A DNA stretch of 64,000 bases from Butyricicoccus_A sp963620595 (lineage in GTDB: Bacteria > Bacillota > Clostridia > Oscillospirales > Butyricicoccaceae), in NCBI GenBank assembly GCA_963620595.1, contig CAVFAY010000001.1, positions 193,395 to 257,394 of the forward strand, written 5' to 3'. Position numbers and translations under genes: made by a program. Within the stretch, counting starts at the first letter, position 1. Each line of letters begins with the position of its first letter. Below are positions 32,836-42,873 of the stretch, piece after piece. The notes below the pieces were generated by a model that searched no databases, was not told where the DNA came from, and was given only the letters and a program-made list of their open reading frames with translations.

Positions 32836-34941
32836 TCAACTCAGCTGATTTTCAGCCGCGTTTTGTTGTTTTCTATGCTTCAAGGTTGCCAATACAACCG
32901 ACTTGGTAATATCCGCTTTGCCCTGAAACGGTAAAATCCGAATGTACAACAGGTTGTTTTTGAAATGGTAGTTTAACAGGCGGCTCTCAGAAAACACATC
33001 CAAACAAACAAACAGCTTGCCGATATTGACCAGTCTTCTGGATTCATAAGAAATTCTCCTCGACAGCGTATTATATGGCGCTGTCAGCTTTTTGTTTTCC
33101 GCCTGCGAGATAATATGTCGCCATACCGCCACAAGATCCGGGCGATTGGGGTAAATCTGATTGACTTGATTGTCTGTCAGTGTTTCTCCGTTGATAAAAT
33201 GCGAATAAACAGACAAAAAATAATGATCGTGTTCCAGTTCACAGTCGCTCAGCCGAATGTCTTTGAGCATGAGCTGAATGGTCTGCTGATTGCGAAAATG
33301 GTTGATTTCCAAGCTAAACGCCGCATCTACAATATCTCCCTGTACAACCGGACATCCGCCGGAGCCTGTACCAAACAGCATAGCGGTAAACCGGCGATTG
33401 CCCTTTATCAGAGACATTTTGAGATGTCTGTCACTGGAGATCGGTGTGATCTCCTCCACGGTCATCTCTCGAATCGCAAAAATCGGTTCTCGATTTCCCA
33501 TGCCATACGGTTCCAGAATCCCCAGCTCCCGAATGGACTCCATGGTAACATCGTCCGGAGAAATCAGGCAGTCGATATTGACAACCGGCATCAAATCCTG
33601 CTCCGTAATGTTTTGCTTTGCATACGCACAGATGCTCTTTTTAAAAGCTGGCAGCATGTCTCGAGAAATGGTCAATCCGGCTGCCAAGGCATGTCCGCCG
33701 AACTTCTCTAAATATTGTGAGCTGTGTTCCAATGCCTCAAACAGATTAAATCCATTGACGGAACGTCCGGAGCCTTTTCCATGCTCACCATCTAGGGAAA
33801 TCAGTACGGTTGGACATCCATACCGATCTGAAATACGGGAGGACACAATACCAATCACACCGTGATGCCAATTTTCTCCCCACAAAACAATCATGCGGTC
33901 TTCTTGTGGGTCATATTCCTTTTGCAGTACATCATATGCCTGCCGCAAAATTTCATTTTCTGCATTCTGCCGCTGCTTATTCTGACTGCAAAGCAACGCT
34001 GCAATTTCCTGTGCGCGATGTGGGCTGTCCGTCAAAAACAGCTCCGCCGCTTCATCTGCACAGCCCATGCGTCCGGCTGCATTGATGCGCGGTGCCAAGG
34101 TAAAGCTGACCACGGAGGAAGTCATCCGACGTGTCTCCACACCCGCTTCCCGCATCAGCATCCGCAAACCAGGATTTTCCGTCTGCTGCAGCAGCAGCAG
34201 ACCATATGTGACAATCACACGATTTTCACCCTGCAGCCGCATGACATCCGCAATCGTACCGACAGCAACCAAATCCAGATACGTCGTCATAACCTGTTCC
34301 AGCTGTTTGGGCTGTTCTAAGGCACAAATCAGCTTAAACACCACGCCAACGCCGGCGAGATCTTTGAACGGATACGTGCTGTCGGTTCGCTTCGGGTTGA
34401 CAATAGCCACCGCATCCGGCAAATCGTCCTTACATTCATGATGGTCAGTCACAACGACTTTTAATCCAATTTCATTGGCATATGCGATTTCTTCTACCGC
34501 TGTGATGCCAGAATCCACTGTAATAACCATTGAGACGCCCGATTGCTTGAGCGACAGCAGAGCTGGCTTGTTCAGACCATATCCTTCGGTCAGGCGATCC
34601 GGAATATAGTAGCTGCACGCAGCTCCTCTGCTCTTTAAATAACGAACGAGGACGCAGGTGGATGTGATTCCGTCCACATCATAGTCACCAAACACGGCAA
34701 TATGTTCGCCGTCTGCAATTGCGCTGTCAATCGCCTCTACTGCGCGATGCATATCAGGCAGTAAGAACGGATCATGCAGTCCGGACAGGTCATGACTCAG
34801 AAAAGCCTGTGCTTTTTCCGGCGTGTCCAGTCCCCGTGCACACAACACGGCTGCCGTCAGCGGTGCATAGCCGCAGGTCTTTGTCAGACTGCGCACAGCA
34901 CCTATATCCGGCCGGGCAATGTTCCATTTTTTTGATTTCAT
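32836..34941 (-). CDS. recJ: Single-stranded-DNA-specific exonuclease RecJ
   Basis: A 701-residue 5'-3' ssDNA exonuclease of recombination and repair. DHH-family motifs are FGDYDVDGITS, the DHHE motif VVTDHHECKDDLP, NPKR and the DHHA1 GGHALAAGL. The C-terminus is longer than the core and ends in a basic, Gln/Asn-rich tail. It leads an operon recJ-relA-dtd-MBL-hemZ-kinase; apt, often between recJ and relA in Firmicutes, is absent. GAGGAG precedes the ATG. Confidence 0.96.
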   Translation of the reverse strand: MKSKKWNIARPDIGAVRSLTKTCGYAPLTAAVLCARGLDTPEKAQAFLSHDLSGLHDPFLLPDMHRAVEAIDSAIADGEHIAVFGDYDVDGITSTCVLVRYLKSRGAACSYYIPDRLTEGYGLNKPALLSLKQSGVSMVITVDSGITAVEEIAYANEIGLKVVVTDHHECKDDLPDAVAIVNPKRTDSTYPFKDLAGVGVVFKLICALEQPKQLEQVMTTYLDLVAVGTIADVMRLQGENRVIVTYGLLLLQQTENPGLRMLMREAGVETRRMTSSVVSFTLAPRINAAGRMGCADEAAELFLTDSPHRAQEIAALLCSQNKQRQNAENEILRQAYDVLQKEYDPQEDRMIVLWGENWHHGVIGIVSSRISDRYGCPTVLISLDGEHGKGSGRSVNGFNLFEALEHSSQYLEKFGGHALAAGLTISRDMLPAFKKSICAYAKQNITEQDLMPVVNIDCLISPDDVTMESIRELGILEPYGMGNREPIFAIREMTVEEITPISSDRHLKMSLIKGNRRFTAMLFGTGSGGCPVVQGDIVDAAFSLEINHFRNQQTIQLMLKDIRLSDCELEHDHYFLSVYSHFINGETLTDNQVNQIYPNRPDLVAVWRHIISQAENKKLTAPYNTLSRRISYESRRLVNIGKLFVCLDVFSESRLLNYHFKNNLLYIRILPFQGKADITKSVVLATLKHRKQQNAAENQLS

Positions 34942-34978
34942 TGCAACTCCTCTTTTATATTATTTTAATTCACATAAC

Positions 34979-35007
34979 AGTATAACAAAAAAACCGTCCA
35001 TTCACAA
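34979..35007 (-). promoter_or_regulatory. Promoter of the recJ operon
   Basis: TTGTGA (35002-35007), 17 bases, TATACT (34979-34984), ahead of recJ. Confidence 0.7.
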
Positions 35008-35084
35008 GATTTCCGAAAGAATTCCGCCGACAATAGGGAAAATTTACCGTCTCTTCACGAATTCCCGCTGATCTCCAAGAAATG

Positions 35085-35125
35085 CAAAAAGAGAAGCAAA
35101 ACCAACTGCGGATTTGCTTCTCTTT
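35085..35125 (-). terminator. Terminator of uvrA
   Basis: A 13-bp stem (AAAGAGAAGCAAA/TTTGCTTCTCTTT, 35088-35100/35113-35125) followed by T on the minus strand. Confidence 0.85.
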
Positions 35126-35137
35126 ACCAAAAGATTT

Positions 35138-37963
35138 TTACTTCTTTTCCAAATATTTTTTCAGATACTGTCCCGTATACGATTGCTCACACTGCATGAT
35201 TTCTTCCGGTGTACCTGTGCAGACAATGCGTCCGCCGCCGTCGCCGCCTTCCGGTCCCAGATCAATAATATGGTCTGCAACTTTAATGACATCCAAATTG
35301 TGTTCAATCACTACGACCGTATTGCCGCCATCCACCAGTTTTTGCAGCACATCCAGCAAGCGATGGACATCCGCCGTGTGCAAGCCGGTTGTTGGCTCAT
35401 CCAAAATATACATCGTACGGCCCGTCGAGCGTTTAGAAAGCTCTGTAGCAAGCTTGACGCGCTGGCTCTCGCCGCCGGACAGTGTGGTAGAAGACTGACC
35501 AATCTTGACATATCCCAAGCCAACCTCTTGCAATGTCAACAGGCGTCTGTGAATCTTGGGAACATTTTCAAAGAACGCAACCGCTTCATCCACCGTCATA
35601 TCCAGCACATCGGAAATGTTTTTGCCCTTATAACGCACTTCCAGCGTCTCTTTGTTGTACCGCTTGCCTTTGCACACTTCACACGGGACATATAAATCCG
35701 GCAGGAAATGCATCTCGATCTTAATCAAGCCATCGCCAGTGCACGCTTCACAGCGTCCGCCCTTGACATTAAACGAAAATCTTCCCGAACCATAGGCACG
35801 CATTTTAGCATCTTGTGTCTGCGCAAACAAGGAGCGAATGTCGTTAAACAGACCGGTATATGTTGCCGGATTGGAGCGTGGTGTGCGTCCAATCGGTGAC
35901 TGGTCAATATCAATCACCTTGTCCAAATGCTTCAGCCCGATCACCTCATCAAAAGCACCCGGCTTGCATTTTGCCCGATTCAATTCTGCCGCCAGCTTTT
36001 TATAGAGAATCTCATTGACAAACGAAGATTTGCCGCTGCCGGAAATGCCAGTCACACAAGTGAACGTACCGAGTGGAATATCGAACGTTTGATTTTGCAA
36101 ATTATTGACACGGCATCCCGTAAAGGTCAACCGCTTGCCATTGCCGATTCTTCTTTGTTCTGGAACCAAAATTTGACGTTTTCCGCTTAAATATTGTCCA
36201 GTAACGGATTGCTTACACTGCATCAAGCCTTGTACATTTCCGGCATAGACAATCTCTCCGCCATTGGTGCCAGCTCCCGGTCCGACATCCACAACGTAGT
36301 CTGCTGCCAGCATGGTATCCTCATCATGCTCGACAACAAGCAGGGTATTTCCCATGTCCCGCAAGTTTTTGAGCGTAGCAAGCAGTTTATCATTATCTCT
36401 CTGATGCAAGCCAATAGACGGCTCATCCAGAATATACAACACACCCATCAAAGCCGAACCGATTTGTGTCGCCAAGCGAATGCGCTGGCTCTCACCGCCG
36501 GACAATGTTGCCGAAGGACGTGCCAGTGTCAAATATCCCAATCCGACATTTTGCAAAAACCCCAACCGCGCGCAGGCTTCCTTGACGATGCGCTCTGCGA
36601 TGCGGTTTTGCTGTTCAGTCAGCTGGAGATTTTGGAAAAACTCCAATCCCTTGCTGACCGGCTTCTCACAAAACTCCATGATATTTAATCCGCCGACAGT
36701 GACAGCGAGCAATTCTTTTTTCAGTCTGCGCCCGCCGCATTCCGGACACGGCGTCTCTCGCATGGACTCTTCAATTTCCGCACGCGCCCATTCTGATGTT
36801 GTCTCTTTATAGCGACGTTCCAGATTGGTCACAATGCCTTCAAATGGCTGTTCCATCTTACCGTCGGAATAGCGCGAAACACGCAAGGTCAGTTTTTCTT
36901 CTCCTGTACCGTACAGCAATGCATGGACGGCTTCCTCCGACATCTTCTCTATCGGTGTATCCAGAGTGAATCCATATCGTTTGCCCAAAGCATCGTAATA
37001 CATCCGCGCAATAGATCCCGTGTCGCAGTTCGTCCATCCGCTTGCCTGCACGACTCCCTTTCTCAAGGACAGCTTCGGATTGGGAATGATACTGTCCGGA
37101 TCAATCTTCATCTGTACGCCCAAACCCGTGCACACCGGACACGCGCCGTAGGGATTGTTGAACGAGAACATGCGCGGTGTCAATTCTTCAATGGAAATCC
37201 CGCAATCATCGCAGGCGTAATTCTGCGAGAAAGACAGCGTCTTATCCCCGATAATCTCCGCCATCACTAGACCGCCGGTCTGCGCACAGGCAGTCTCTAT
37301 CGAGTCTGTCAGTCGGCTGCGAATGCCGTCTTTGATAATAATTCGATCGACTACGATTTCAATGCTGTGCTTTTTGTTCTTTTCCAGCTTAATTTCTTCC
37401 GATAAATCATAGAGATTTCCATCCACACGCACGCGGACATAACCGCTTTTGCGTGCTTCGGCAAAAACTTTGACATGTTCGCCTTTGCGCTGTCGAACAA
37501 CCGGTGCTAAAATTTGCAGTTTCGTGCGCTCCGGCAATGCCAACAGCTGATCGACAATCTGGTCAATGGTCTGTTGTTTGATTTCCTTTCCGCACTTTGG
37601 GCAGTGCGGCGTACCGACGCGCGCCCACATCAAGCGCAGATAATCATAAATCTCTGTGACTGTTCCTACTGTAGACCGTGGGTTTTTGCTGGTTGTTTTC
37701 TGGTCAATGGAAATCGCCGGAGACAAGCCTTCAATAAAATCCACATCCGGTTTATCCATCTGTCCCAAAAACTGTCGCGCATAAGAGGACAGCGACTCGA
37801 CATATCGCCGCTGTCCTTCGGCATAGATTGTATCAAATGCCAGAGAGGATTTGCCACTGCCGGACAAGCCGGTTAAGACAACCAGTTTGTCACGTGGAAT
37901 CCATACCTCAACGTTTTTTAAGTTGTGCTCTCGAGCACCTTTTACATGAATATTCTCCTGCAT
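35138..37963 (-). CDS. uvrA: Excinuclease ABC subunit A
   Basis: A 941-residue UvrA with the normal architecture: ATPase I with GLSGSGKSSLAFDT, two zinc motifs (CPKC and CPVC-type pairs in the first half, CEAC/CEVC in the second), ATPase II with GISGSGKSSFVNE, and signature motifs LSGGESQRIRLA and LSGGESQRVKLA. With UvrB it recognises bulky DNA lesions. It lies 15 bases after uvrB in one operon. Confidence 0.98.
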   Translation of the reverse strand: MQENIHVKGAREHNLKNVEVWIPRDKLVVLTGLSGSGKSSLAFDTIYAEGQRRYVESLSSYARQFLGQMDKPDVDFIEGLSPAISIDQKTTSKNPRSTVGTVTEIYDYLRLMWARVGTPHCPKCGKEIKQQTIDQIVDQLLALPERTKLQILAPVVRQRKGEHVKVFAEARKSGYVRVRVDGNLYDLSEEIKLEKNKKHSIEIVVDRIIIKDGIRSRLTDSIETACAQTGGLVMAEIIGDKTLSFSQNYACDDCGISIEELTPRMFSFNNPYGACPVCTGLGVQMKIDPDSIIPNPKLSLRKGVVQASGWTNCDTGSIARMYYDALGKRYGFTLDTPIEKMSEEAVHALLYGTGEEKLTLRVSRYSDGKMEQPFEGIVTNLERRYKETTSEWARAEIEESMRETPCPECGGRRLKKELLAVTVGGLNIMEFCEKPVSKGLEFFQNLQLTEQQNRIAERIVKEACARLGFLQNVGLGYLTLARPSATLSGGESQRIRLATQIGSALMGVLYILDEPSIGLHQRDNDKLLATLKNLRDMGNTLLVVEHDEDTMLAADYVVDVGPGAGTNGGEIVYAGNVQGLMQCKQSVTGQYLSGKRQILVPEQRRIGNGKRLTFTGCRVNNLQNQTFDIPLGTFTCVTGISGSGKSSFVNEILYKKLAAELNRAKCKPGAFDEVIGLKHLDKVIDIDQSPIGRTPRSNPATYTGLFNDIRSLFAQTQDAKMRAYGSGRFSFNVKGGRCEACTGDGLIKIEMHFLPDLYVPCEVCKGKRYNKETLEVRYKGKNISDVLDMTVDEAVAFFENVPKIHRRLLTLQEVGLGYVKIGQSSTTLSGGESQRVKLATELSKRSTGRTMYILDEPTTGLHTADVHRLLDVLQKLVDGGNTVVVIEHNLDVIKVADHIIDLGPEGGDGGGRIVCTGTPEEIMQCEQSYTGQYLKKYLEKK

Positions 37964-37978
37964 GACGTTTCTCCCGCA

Positions 37979-39946
37979 TCAATTCTGTGCTTCCAGTTCG
38001 CGAATTTGATCGCGCAAATCAGCAGCCAGCTCAAACTCCAGCATGGTTGCCGCTTCCTTCATCTTCTTGCGCAAAATAGCAATCTGCTGGAGGCGCTGTG
38101 TTTTATCTAATTTCTTTTTGCTGAGCACCGCGCCAACCTCAGAAGCCGGAGCTGAAATCTCAATGATGTCGCGCACCTGCTTGACAATCGTCTTCGGCAC
38201 AATGCCGTGTTCTTCGTTAAATTGCTGCTGAATTGCACGTCGGCGTTCAGTCTCTCGAATTGCGCGTTCCATAGACGGCGTGCGCGTATCGGCATACAGA
38301 ATAACTTCTCCCTCTGCATTTCTCGCCGCGCGTCCCATCGTCTGTACCAGTGCGGTTTCCGAGCGCAGAAAGCCCTCCTTGTCGGCATCGAGAATCGCCA
38401 CCAACGATACCTCCGGCAAATCCAAGCCCTCACGCAGCAGGTTGATGCCTACCAGAACGTCAAATACGCCTAGACGCAAATCCCGAATGATTTCCATGCG
38501 CTGCATCGTTTTGACGTCATGATGCAGATACCGCACCCGGATGCCCGCATTTTCCAAATAGTCCGTCAAATCTTCCGCCATCTTGACCGTCAATGTCGTG
38601 ACGAGAACACGTTCTTTTCGCGCGGTCCGCGCGTGGATCTCTCCAATTAAATCGTCAATTTGTCCCTCAATCGGTCGAACCGAAATGATCGGATCCAGCA
38701 AGCCGGTAGGACGAATGAGCTGTTCGACAATCTGACTGGAACGACTTTTTTCAAAATCCGATGGTGTAGCACTGACATAAATCACCTGATGGATACGTTC
38801 TTGAAATTCTTCAAAATTCAGCGGACGATTGTCCAGTGCTGATGGTAAACGAAAGCCATTGTCAATCAAGCTCTTTTTACGAGCCTGATCGCCGGCATAC
38901 ATTGCCCGCACCTGTGGAATCGTCACATGTGACTCATCGATAATCATCAAGAAATCCTTTGGAAAATAATCCATCAGCGTGTATGGTGCAGAGCCGGGCT
39001 TGCGTCCAGACAACACGCGAGAATAGTTTTCGATGCCGCTGCAAAAGCCGATTTCCTCCATCATTTCCATGTCATAGCGCGTGCGCTGTTCGATGCGCTG
39101 GGCTTCGACAAATTTTTCGTTGTCTTTGAACCATGCCACGCGCTGTTCCATCTCTTCGCGGATTTCCTGAATGGCAGATTCCATCTTATCCTTTGGTGTG
39201 ACGTAATGAGAAGCTGGATAAATTGCTGCGTGCTGTACCTCGCGCATTCGTTCGCCGGTCAGCGGATTGATTTCACTGATACGCTCAATCTCATCTCCGA
39301 AAAATTCTACACGATAAGCGAAGGAATCCGTGTATACTGGCCAGATCTCTATGGTATCCCCGCGCACACGAAAACGATTTCGCTCAAATGCAATATCATT
39401 GCGCTCGTACTGAATTTCTGTCAGTCGTTTCATGAGCGATTCATACGGCACTTCCATGCCCAGACGCAGAGAAATGACCATCTTTTTATAATCAATCGGA
39501 TCGCCCAATGAGTAAATGCACGAGACAGATGCGACAATAATAACATCATTGCGTTCTGCCAAGGCAGATGTCGCCGAATGCCGCAACCGTTCAATCTCCT
39601 CATTGATTGCCGAATCCTTCTCGATATAGGTATCCGTAGAAGCAATATACGCTTCCGGTTGATAATAATCATAATAAGAGACAAAAAATTCTACCGCATT
39701 ATTCGGAAAGAACTCACGCAGCTCGGAGCACAACTGCGCCGCCAACGTTTTGTTATGCGCCAAGACCAAGGTAGGCTTTTGTACTTCCTGTATGATATTT
39801 GCCATTGTAAAGGTTTTGCCGGAACCGGTAACACCCAGCAAGGTTTGTTCTTCAAAGCCGAGCTTTACGCCCTGCGCCAGCTTTTGAATGGCTTCCGGCT
39901 GATCTCCTGCCGGTTTATATTCTGATACTAATTCAAAATGATCCAT
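37979..39946 (-). CDS. uvrB: Excinuclease ABC subunit B
   Basis: A 655-residue helicase-like damage-verification protein. Walker A GVTGSGKTFTMANI, the beta-hairpin region YYDYYQPEAYIASTDTYIEKD, DEAD-like box DESHVTIPQ and the C-terminal UVR domain (AATMLEFELAADLRDQIREL). The start at 39946 follows GGGAGAATGAG; the upstream in-frame ATG lies in the promoter region. A candidate LexA box lies 90 bases upstream. Confidence 0.98.
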   Translation of the reverse strand: MDHFELVSEYKPAGDQPEAIQKLAQGVKLGFEEQTLLGVTGSGKTFTMANIIQEVQKPTLVLAHNKTLAAQLCSELREFFPNNAVEFFVSYYDYYQPEAYIASTDTYIEKDSAINEEIERLRHSATSALAERNDVIIVASVSCIYSLGDPIDYKKMVISLRLGMEVPYESLMKRLTEIQYERNDIAFERNRFRVRGDTIEIWPVYTDSFAYRVEFFGDEIERISEINPLTGERMREVQHAAIYPASHYVTPKDKMESAIQEIREEMEQRVAWFKDNEKFVEAQRIEQRTRYDMEMMEEIGFCSGIENYSRVLSGRKPGSAPYTLMDYFPKDFLMIIDESHVTIPQVRAMYAGDQARKKSLIDNGFRLPSALDNRPLNFEEFQERIHQVIYVSATPSDFEKSRSSQIVEQLIRPTGLLDPIISVRPIEGQIDDLIGEIHARTARKERVLVTTLTVKMAEDLTDYLENAGIRVRYLHHDVKTMQRMEIIRDLRLGVFDVLVGINLLREGLDLPEVSLVAILDADKEGFLRSETALVQTMGRAARNAEGEVILYADTRTPSMERAIRETERRRAIQQQFNEEHGIVPKTIVKQVRDIIEISAPASEVGAVLSKKKLDKTQRLQQIAILRKKMKEAATMLEFELAADLRDQIRELEAQN

Positions 39947-40009
39947 CTCATTCTCCCGCTGCCTTGTCCTATTCTTAGTATATTCTTCGTCCAGTATATC
40001 ATACGCAAC

Positions 40010-40050
40010 AAAAAAAGTACAGAACAAAACCGAACATTTGTTCTGTACTT
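40010..40050 (-). terminator. Terminator of radC
   Basis: AGTACAGAACAAA/TTTGTTCTGTACT (40016-40028/40037-40049) with a T-run on the minus strand, just after radC. Confidence 0.85.
40032..40043 (-). promoter_or_regulatory. Candidate LexA (SOS) box upstream of uvrBA
   Basis: GAACAAATGTTC on the minus strand fits the Gram-positive core GAAC-RNRY-GTTC in all 12 positions. It overlaps the radC terminator hairpin and is 86 bases before the uvrB start; uvrBA is SOS-regulated in B. subtilis. Confidence 0.65.
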
Positions 40051-40061
40051 ATCCTTCGTTC

Positions 40062-40727
40062 TTATCTCGACGCCAGCGAGATCCATTGATCTTCTGCAAT
40101 AATAATATGATCTACCAATCGAACATCAATATTTTTCAGCATTTCTCGAATGGTCGACGTCTGTACAATATCTGCTCGTGAAGGGCTGCACATGCCGCGC
40201 GGATGATTATGTGCCAACACAACGTCTGCAGCGTTGTACTTCAGGATACATTGAAGCAGCTTCCGGTTGTCGATCTTCACAGCAGTCGCGCTGCCCTCTG
40301 CAATATCGCAAATACGGATCAAACGGCATTGATTATCCAATAAAACGACCGAAAACTGTTCCCGCGGTCGTCCAATATAATATTTTACCAGATATTCTGC
40401 TATTTTTTCCGTATTATTGTATACCGTTCCCTGTATTTTTGACGTCTGATAACGTCGAAACATCGGCGGAAGCATATGCAGAAAGGCAGCTGTCTTTTCT
40501 CCCATTCCGTCTACTTGGCATAAATCCATTGCTTCGGCTTCCAGCACATTCGCCAAAGATCCGAATTCTTCGATTAATCGATGTGCAAGCGGGTTGACAT
40601 CACCGCGCGGAATGGCATAAAACAACAATAGTTCCAAGACTTCGTGATCCGCGAAATTATCCAAACCATGTTCCAAAAACCGCTTTCTCATTCGTTCGCG
40701 ATGTTTTGTATGCTCTCCTCCTGCCAT
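40062..40727 (-). CDS. radC: RadC-family JAB-domain protein
   Basis: A 221-residue RadC-like protein. The N-terminal HhH region (GEKTAAFL) precedes a JAB/MPN metal motif AHNHPRGMCSPSRAD (H-x-H-x10-D). The historical DNA-repair role is disputed; the domain is metalloprotease-like. The start follows GGAGGG. It is transcribed separately from uvrBA, with a terminator at its end. Confidence 0.92.
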   Translation of the reverse strand: MAGGEHTKHRERMRKRFLEHGLDNFADHEVLELLLFYAIPRGDVNPLAHRLIEEFGSLANVLEAEAMDLCQVDGMGEKTAAFLHMLPPMFRRYQTSKIQGTVYNNTEKIAEYLVKYYIGRPREQFSVVLLDNQCRLIRICDIAEGSATAVKIDNRKLLQCILKYNAADVVLAHNHPRGMCSPSRADIVQTSTIREMLKNIDVRLVDHIIIAEDQWISLASR

Positions 40728-40747
40728 ATGTTCTCCCTCCTCCCCGT

Positions 40748-42094
40748 TTACGTCCAGACACTGCGCAATCGAGCAACCGCCAGTTCGATGTCCTCAATCG
40801 GAATTCCCGCACTGGAAAGATAAAAATCTGTCTGTTCATTTTGATTGTCTGCCAGTTCATACGAAGCCATTGGTGTAATATCGACACCAACCTGCCGTGC
40901 CAACACACACATCGTTTCTGCATCTCCATTTCCCGTGACAGATACAACCACATGCAGCCCCGTATCGTTGGGACGAACAGAGACCCGCGAACCGAAATAA
41001 TCTGAAAACGCCTGTATGATACATGCGTTCTTGTGTGCATAAATACGGCGCAGACGGCGGATTTGCTTTTCCAGCCGTCCTTCCTCCATAAACCGCGCCA
41101 TCGTCAGCTGTTCCATTGTGCTGGAAGTTTGATTATATCGTCCGGCAATTTGTTGATATGCCGGAAGCAACCGCTGCGGCAGCACAGCATAACTGATACG
41201 AATGGACGGCGGCAGCAGCTTAGAAAACGTGCCGAGATAAATTACATGTTCGGCGGAATCCATTGCAGACAATGTCGCCAATGGCTTTCCCGTGTAACGA
41301 AGTTCTCCGTCATAATCATCTTCCAAAATCACGGCGTGGCATCTGTTCGCCCACGACAGCAGCTGCTTGCGTTTGCTGTGTGTCAGGCTAGTGCCCGATG
41401 GAAACGAATGGGACGGAGAAATATATAACATATTCGCCTGCGATTGCTCCAGTTTTTCCAAGTCAATCCCGTGCGCACTGCTCGGAATCGAAACTGTTTG
41501 ATAGCCATGATCTGTAAAAACACGCCAACCCTTGCGAAAGCCCGGGTTTTCAAAGGCTATGCGTTGTTGGCTTTTATCGAACATTTCGCACAGCACACCG
41601 AGCAAGCTTTGAATGCCCGCACTGATGACAACATGCTGTGCCGTTGTATATACGCCGCGTCCAACGGATAAATATTTGGCGATTTGCTCTCGAAGAACCA
41701 GTTCTCCTTGATTTTCTCCATAACCAAGAAATGGCGCACTGTCCATCATCACAGATCGGGACAACTTGCGCCAAATATCAAAATCAAACAACGCCGGATC
41801 CATGCGATGTCCGGTAAAATCAAATGCGCAGGTATGTGTCACCTGAATGGGTACTGGCTGTGGAATGGGTTGCCGATGTGAAATTTCATTGACATAATAG
41901 CCGCTCTGCGGCACACAATTGACAATGCCATCCGCACACAAATGCTCATAAGCTGTTTCTACCGTCGTTCGGCTGACAGAGGACTGCTGTGTCATCTGTC
42001 GAATGGACGGCAGCCGCGTCCCCGCAGCCAATCGACCTGCTTCAATTTCTGCACGCAATTGATGATACAGTTTCAAATATAATGGTTCACGCAT
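40748..42094 (-). CDS. MocR-type GntR regulator with aminotransferase domain
   Basis: A 448-residue protein. The N-terminal GntR winged helix (YHQLRAEIEAGRLAAGTRLPSIR, in part) is fused to a class I aminotransferase domain whose PLP lysine lies in YLGTFSKLLPP near residue 285, with LEDDYDGELRY upstream. MocR regulators sense PLP or amino-acid derivatives. It overlaps the GNAT gene by eight bases, and that neighbour may be a co-transcribed target or companion. Confidence 0.9.
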   Translation of the reverse strand: MREPLYLKLYHQLRAEIEAGRLAAGTRLPSIRQMTQQSSVSRTTVETAYEHLCADGIVNCVPQSGYYVNEISHRQPIPQPVPIQVTHTCAFDFTGHRMDPALFDFDIWRKLSRSVMMDSAPFLGYGENQGELVLREQIAKYLSVGRGVYTTAQHVVISAGIQSLLGVLCEMFDKSQQRIAFENPGFRKGWRVFTDHGYQTVSIPSSAHGIDLEKLEQSQANMLYISPSHSFPSGTSLTHSKRKQLLSWANRCHAVILEDDYDGELRYTGKPLATLSAMDSAEHVIYLGTFSKLLPPSIRISYAVLPQRLLPAYQQIAGRYNQTSSTMEQLTMARFMEEGRLEKQIRRLRRIYAHKNACIIQAFSDYFGSRVSVRPNDTGLHVVVSVTGNGDAETMCVLARQVGVDITPMASYELADNQNEQTDFYLSSAGIPIEDIELAVARLRSVWT

Positions 42095-42713
42095 GGCGAT
42101 TGTTTATCGCCCGCGGCTCATGCACAAGCTGAGTTGCTTGCGCCAATACTTGGTGGCAATAGGCTTGATCTTGAATGTCAGGATAGCGAAGCGTAGGCTT
42201 CGGTTCTCCTTCATAGTGCCGCAAGGCCTTACCCATCCAAATGACATCGCGCCATTTTCCAAATTTATACATACTGTTGTGATACGCGCCCATGCGCTCA
42301 AAGCCCATCGACATATGAAATGCCATACTGCGCGGATTAGGGCAAGTCACGCCGACGTAAATGCTATAATATCCCTGATACGCCAGCAGATCGAACAGTG
42401 CCGAATACAAAGAGGTCGCAATACCGCGGCGATGGAATCCCATTTTGGTATAAATAGACGTTTCGCACGACCACTGGTAGGCAGCACGCTTTCGATGCGG
42501 CGATGCATACCCATATCCAACGATTTGTCCATCTATGACGCAGCACAGCCACGGTGTCTTGGCAGAATAGGTCTCAATACGGTCAGTGAATTCCTCCAAA
42601 CTGGGCGGTTCATATTCGCTGGTGACAGTCGTATGCAGTACATACGGCGTATACAATTCCAGCATCTCTTGTGCATCTGCACGTGTCGCGGGGCGAATCA
42701 TGACATTTTTCAT
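42087..42713 (-). CDS. GNAT N-acetyltransferase (phosphinothricin-type)
   Basis: A 208-residue acetyltransferase. The CoA-binding motif A appears as MGFHRRGIATSLYSALFDLL, and NPRSMAFHMSMGFERMG and FHMSMGFE follow, as in the PAT/YncA group. The substrate is an amine not predictable from sequence. The C-terminal ~45 residues extend past the usual fold. A promoter with TATAAT (minus strand near 42764) lies upstream. Confidence 0.85.
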   Translation of the reverse strand: MKNVMIRPATRADAQEMLELYTPYVLHTTVTSEYEPPSLEEFTDRIETYSAKTPWLCCVIDGQIVGYGYASPHRKRAAYQWSCETSIYTKMGFHRRGIATSLYSALFDLLAYQGYYSIYVGVTCPNPRSMAFHMSMGFERMGAYHNSMYKFGKWRDVIWMGKALRHYEGEPKPTLRYPDIQDQAYCHQVLAQATQLVHEPRAINNRHA

Positions 42714-42824
42714 GATGGAAACATCCTTACCTGAAAATCTTATATCTTATTTATTTTTATTATAGCATCAATTGTCGTGTCAGAAAAGGTTTTTTTACAG
42801 AATCACCTTTTTCCGCAAAATAAA

Positions 42825-42853
42825 TTGAACACATCCTCGAATTGTTGTATAAT
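42825..42853 (+). promoter_or_regulatory. Promoter of the cytidylate-kinase-like gene
   Basis: TTGAAC (42825-42830), 17 bases, TATAAT (42848-42853), 20 bases before the start codon. Confidence 0.75.
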
Positions 42854-42873
42854 AGAGCAAAGGAGGCGTTGTT

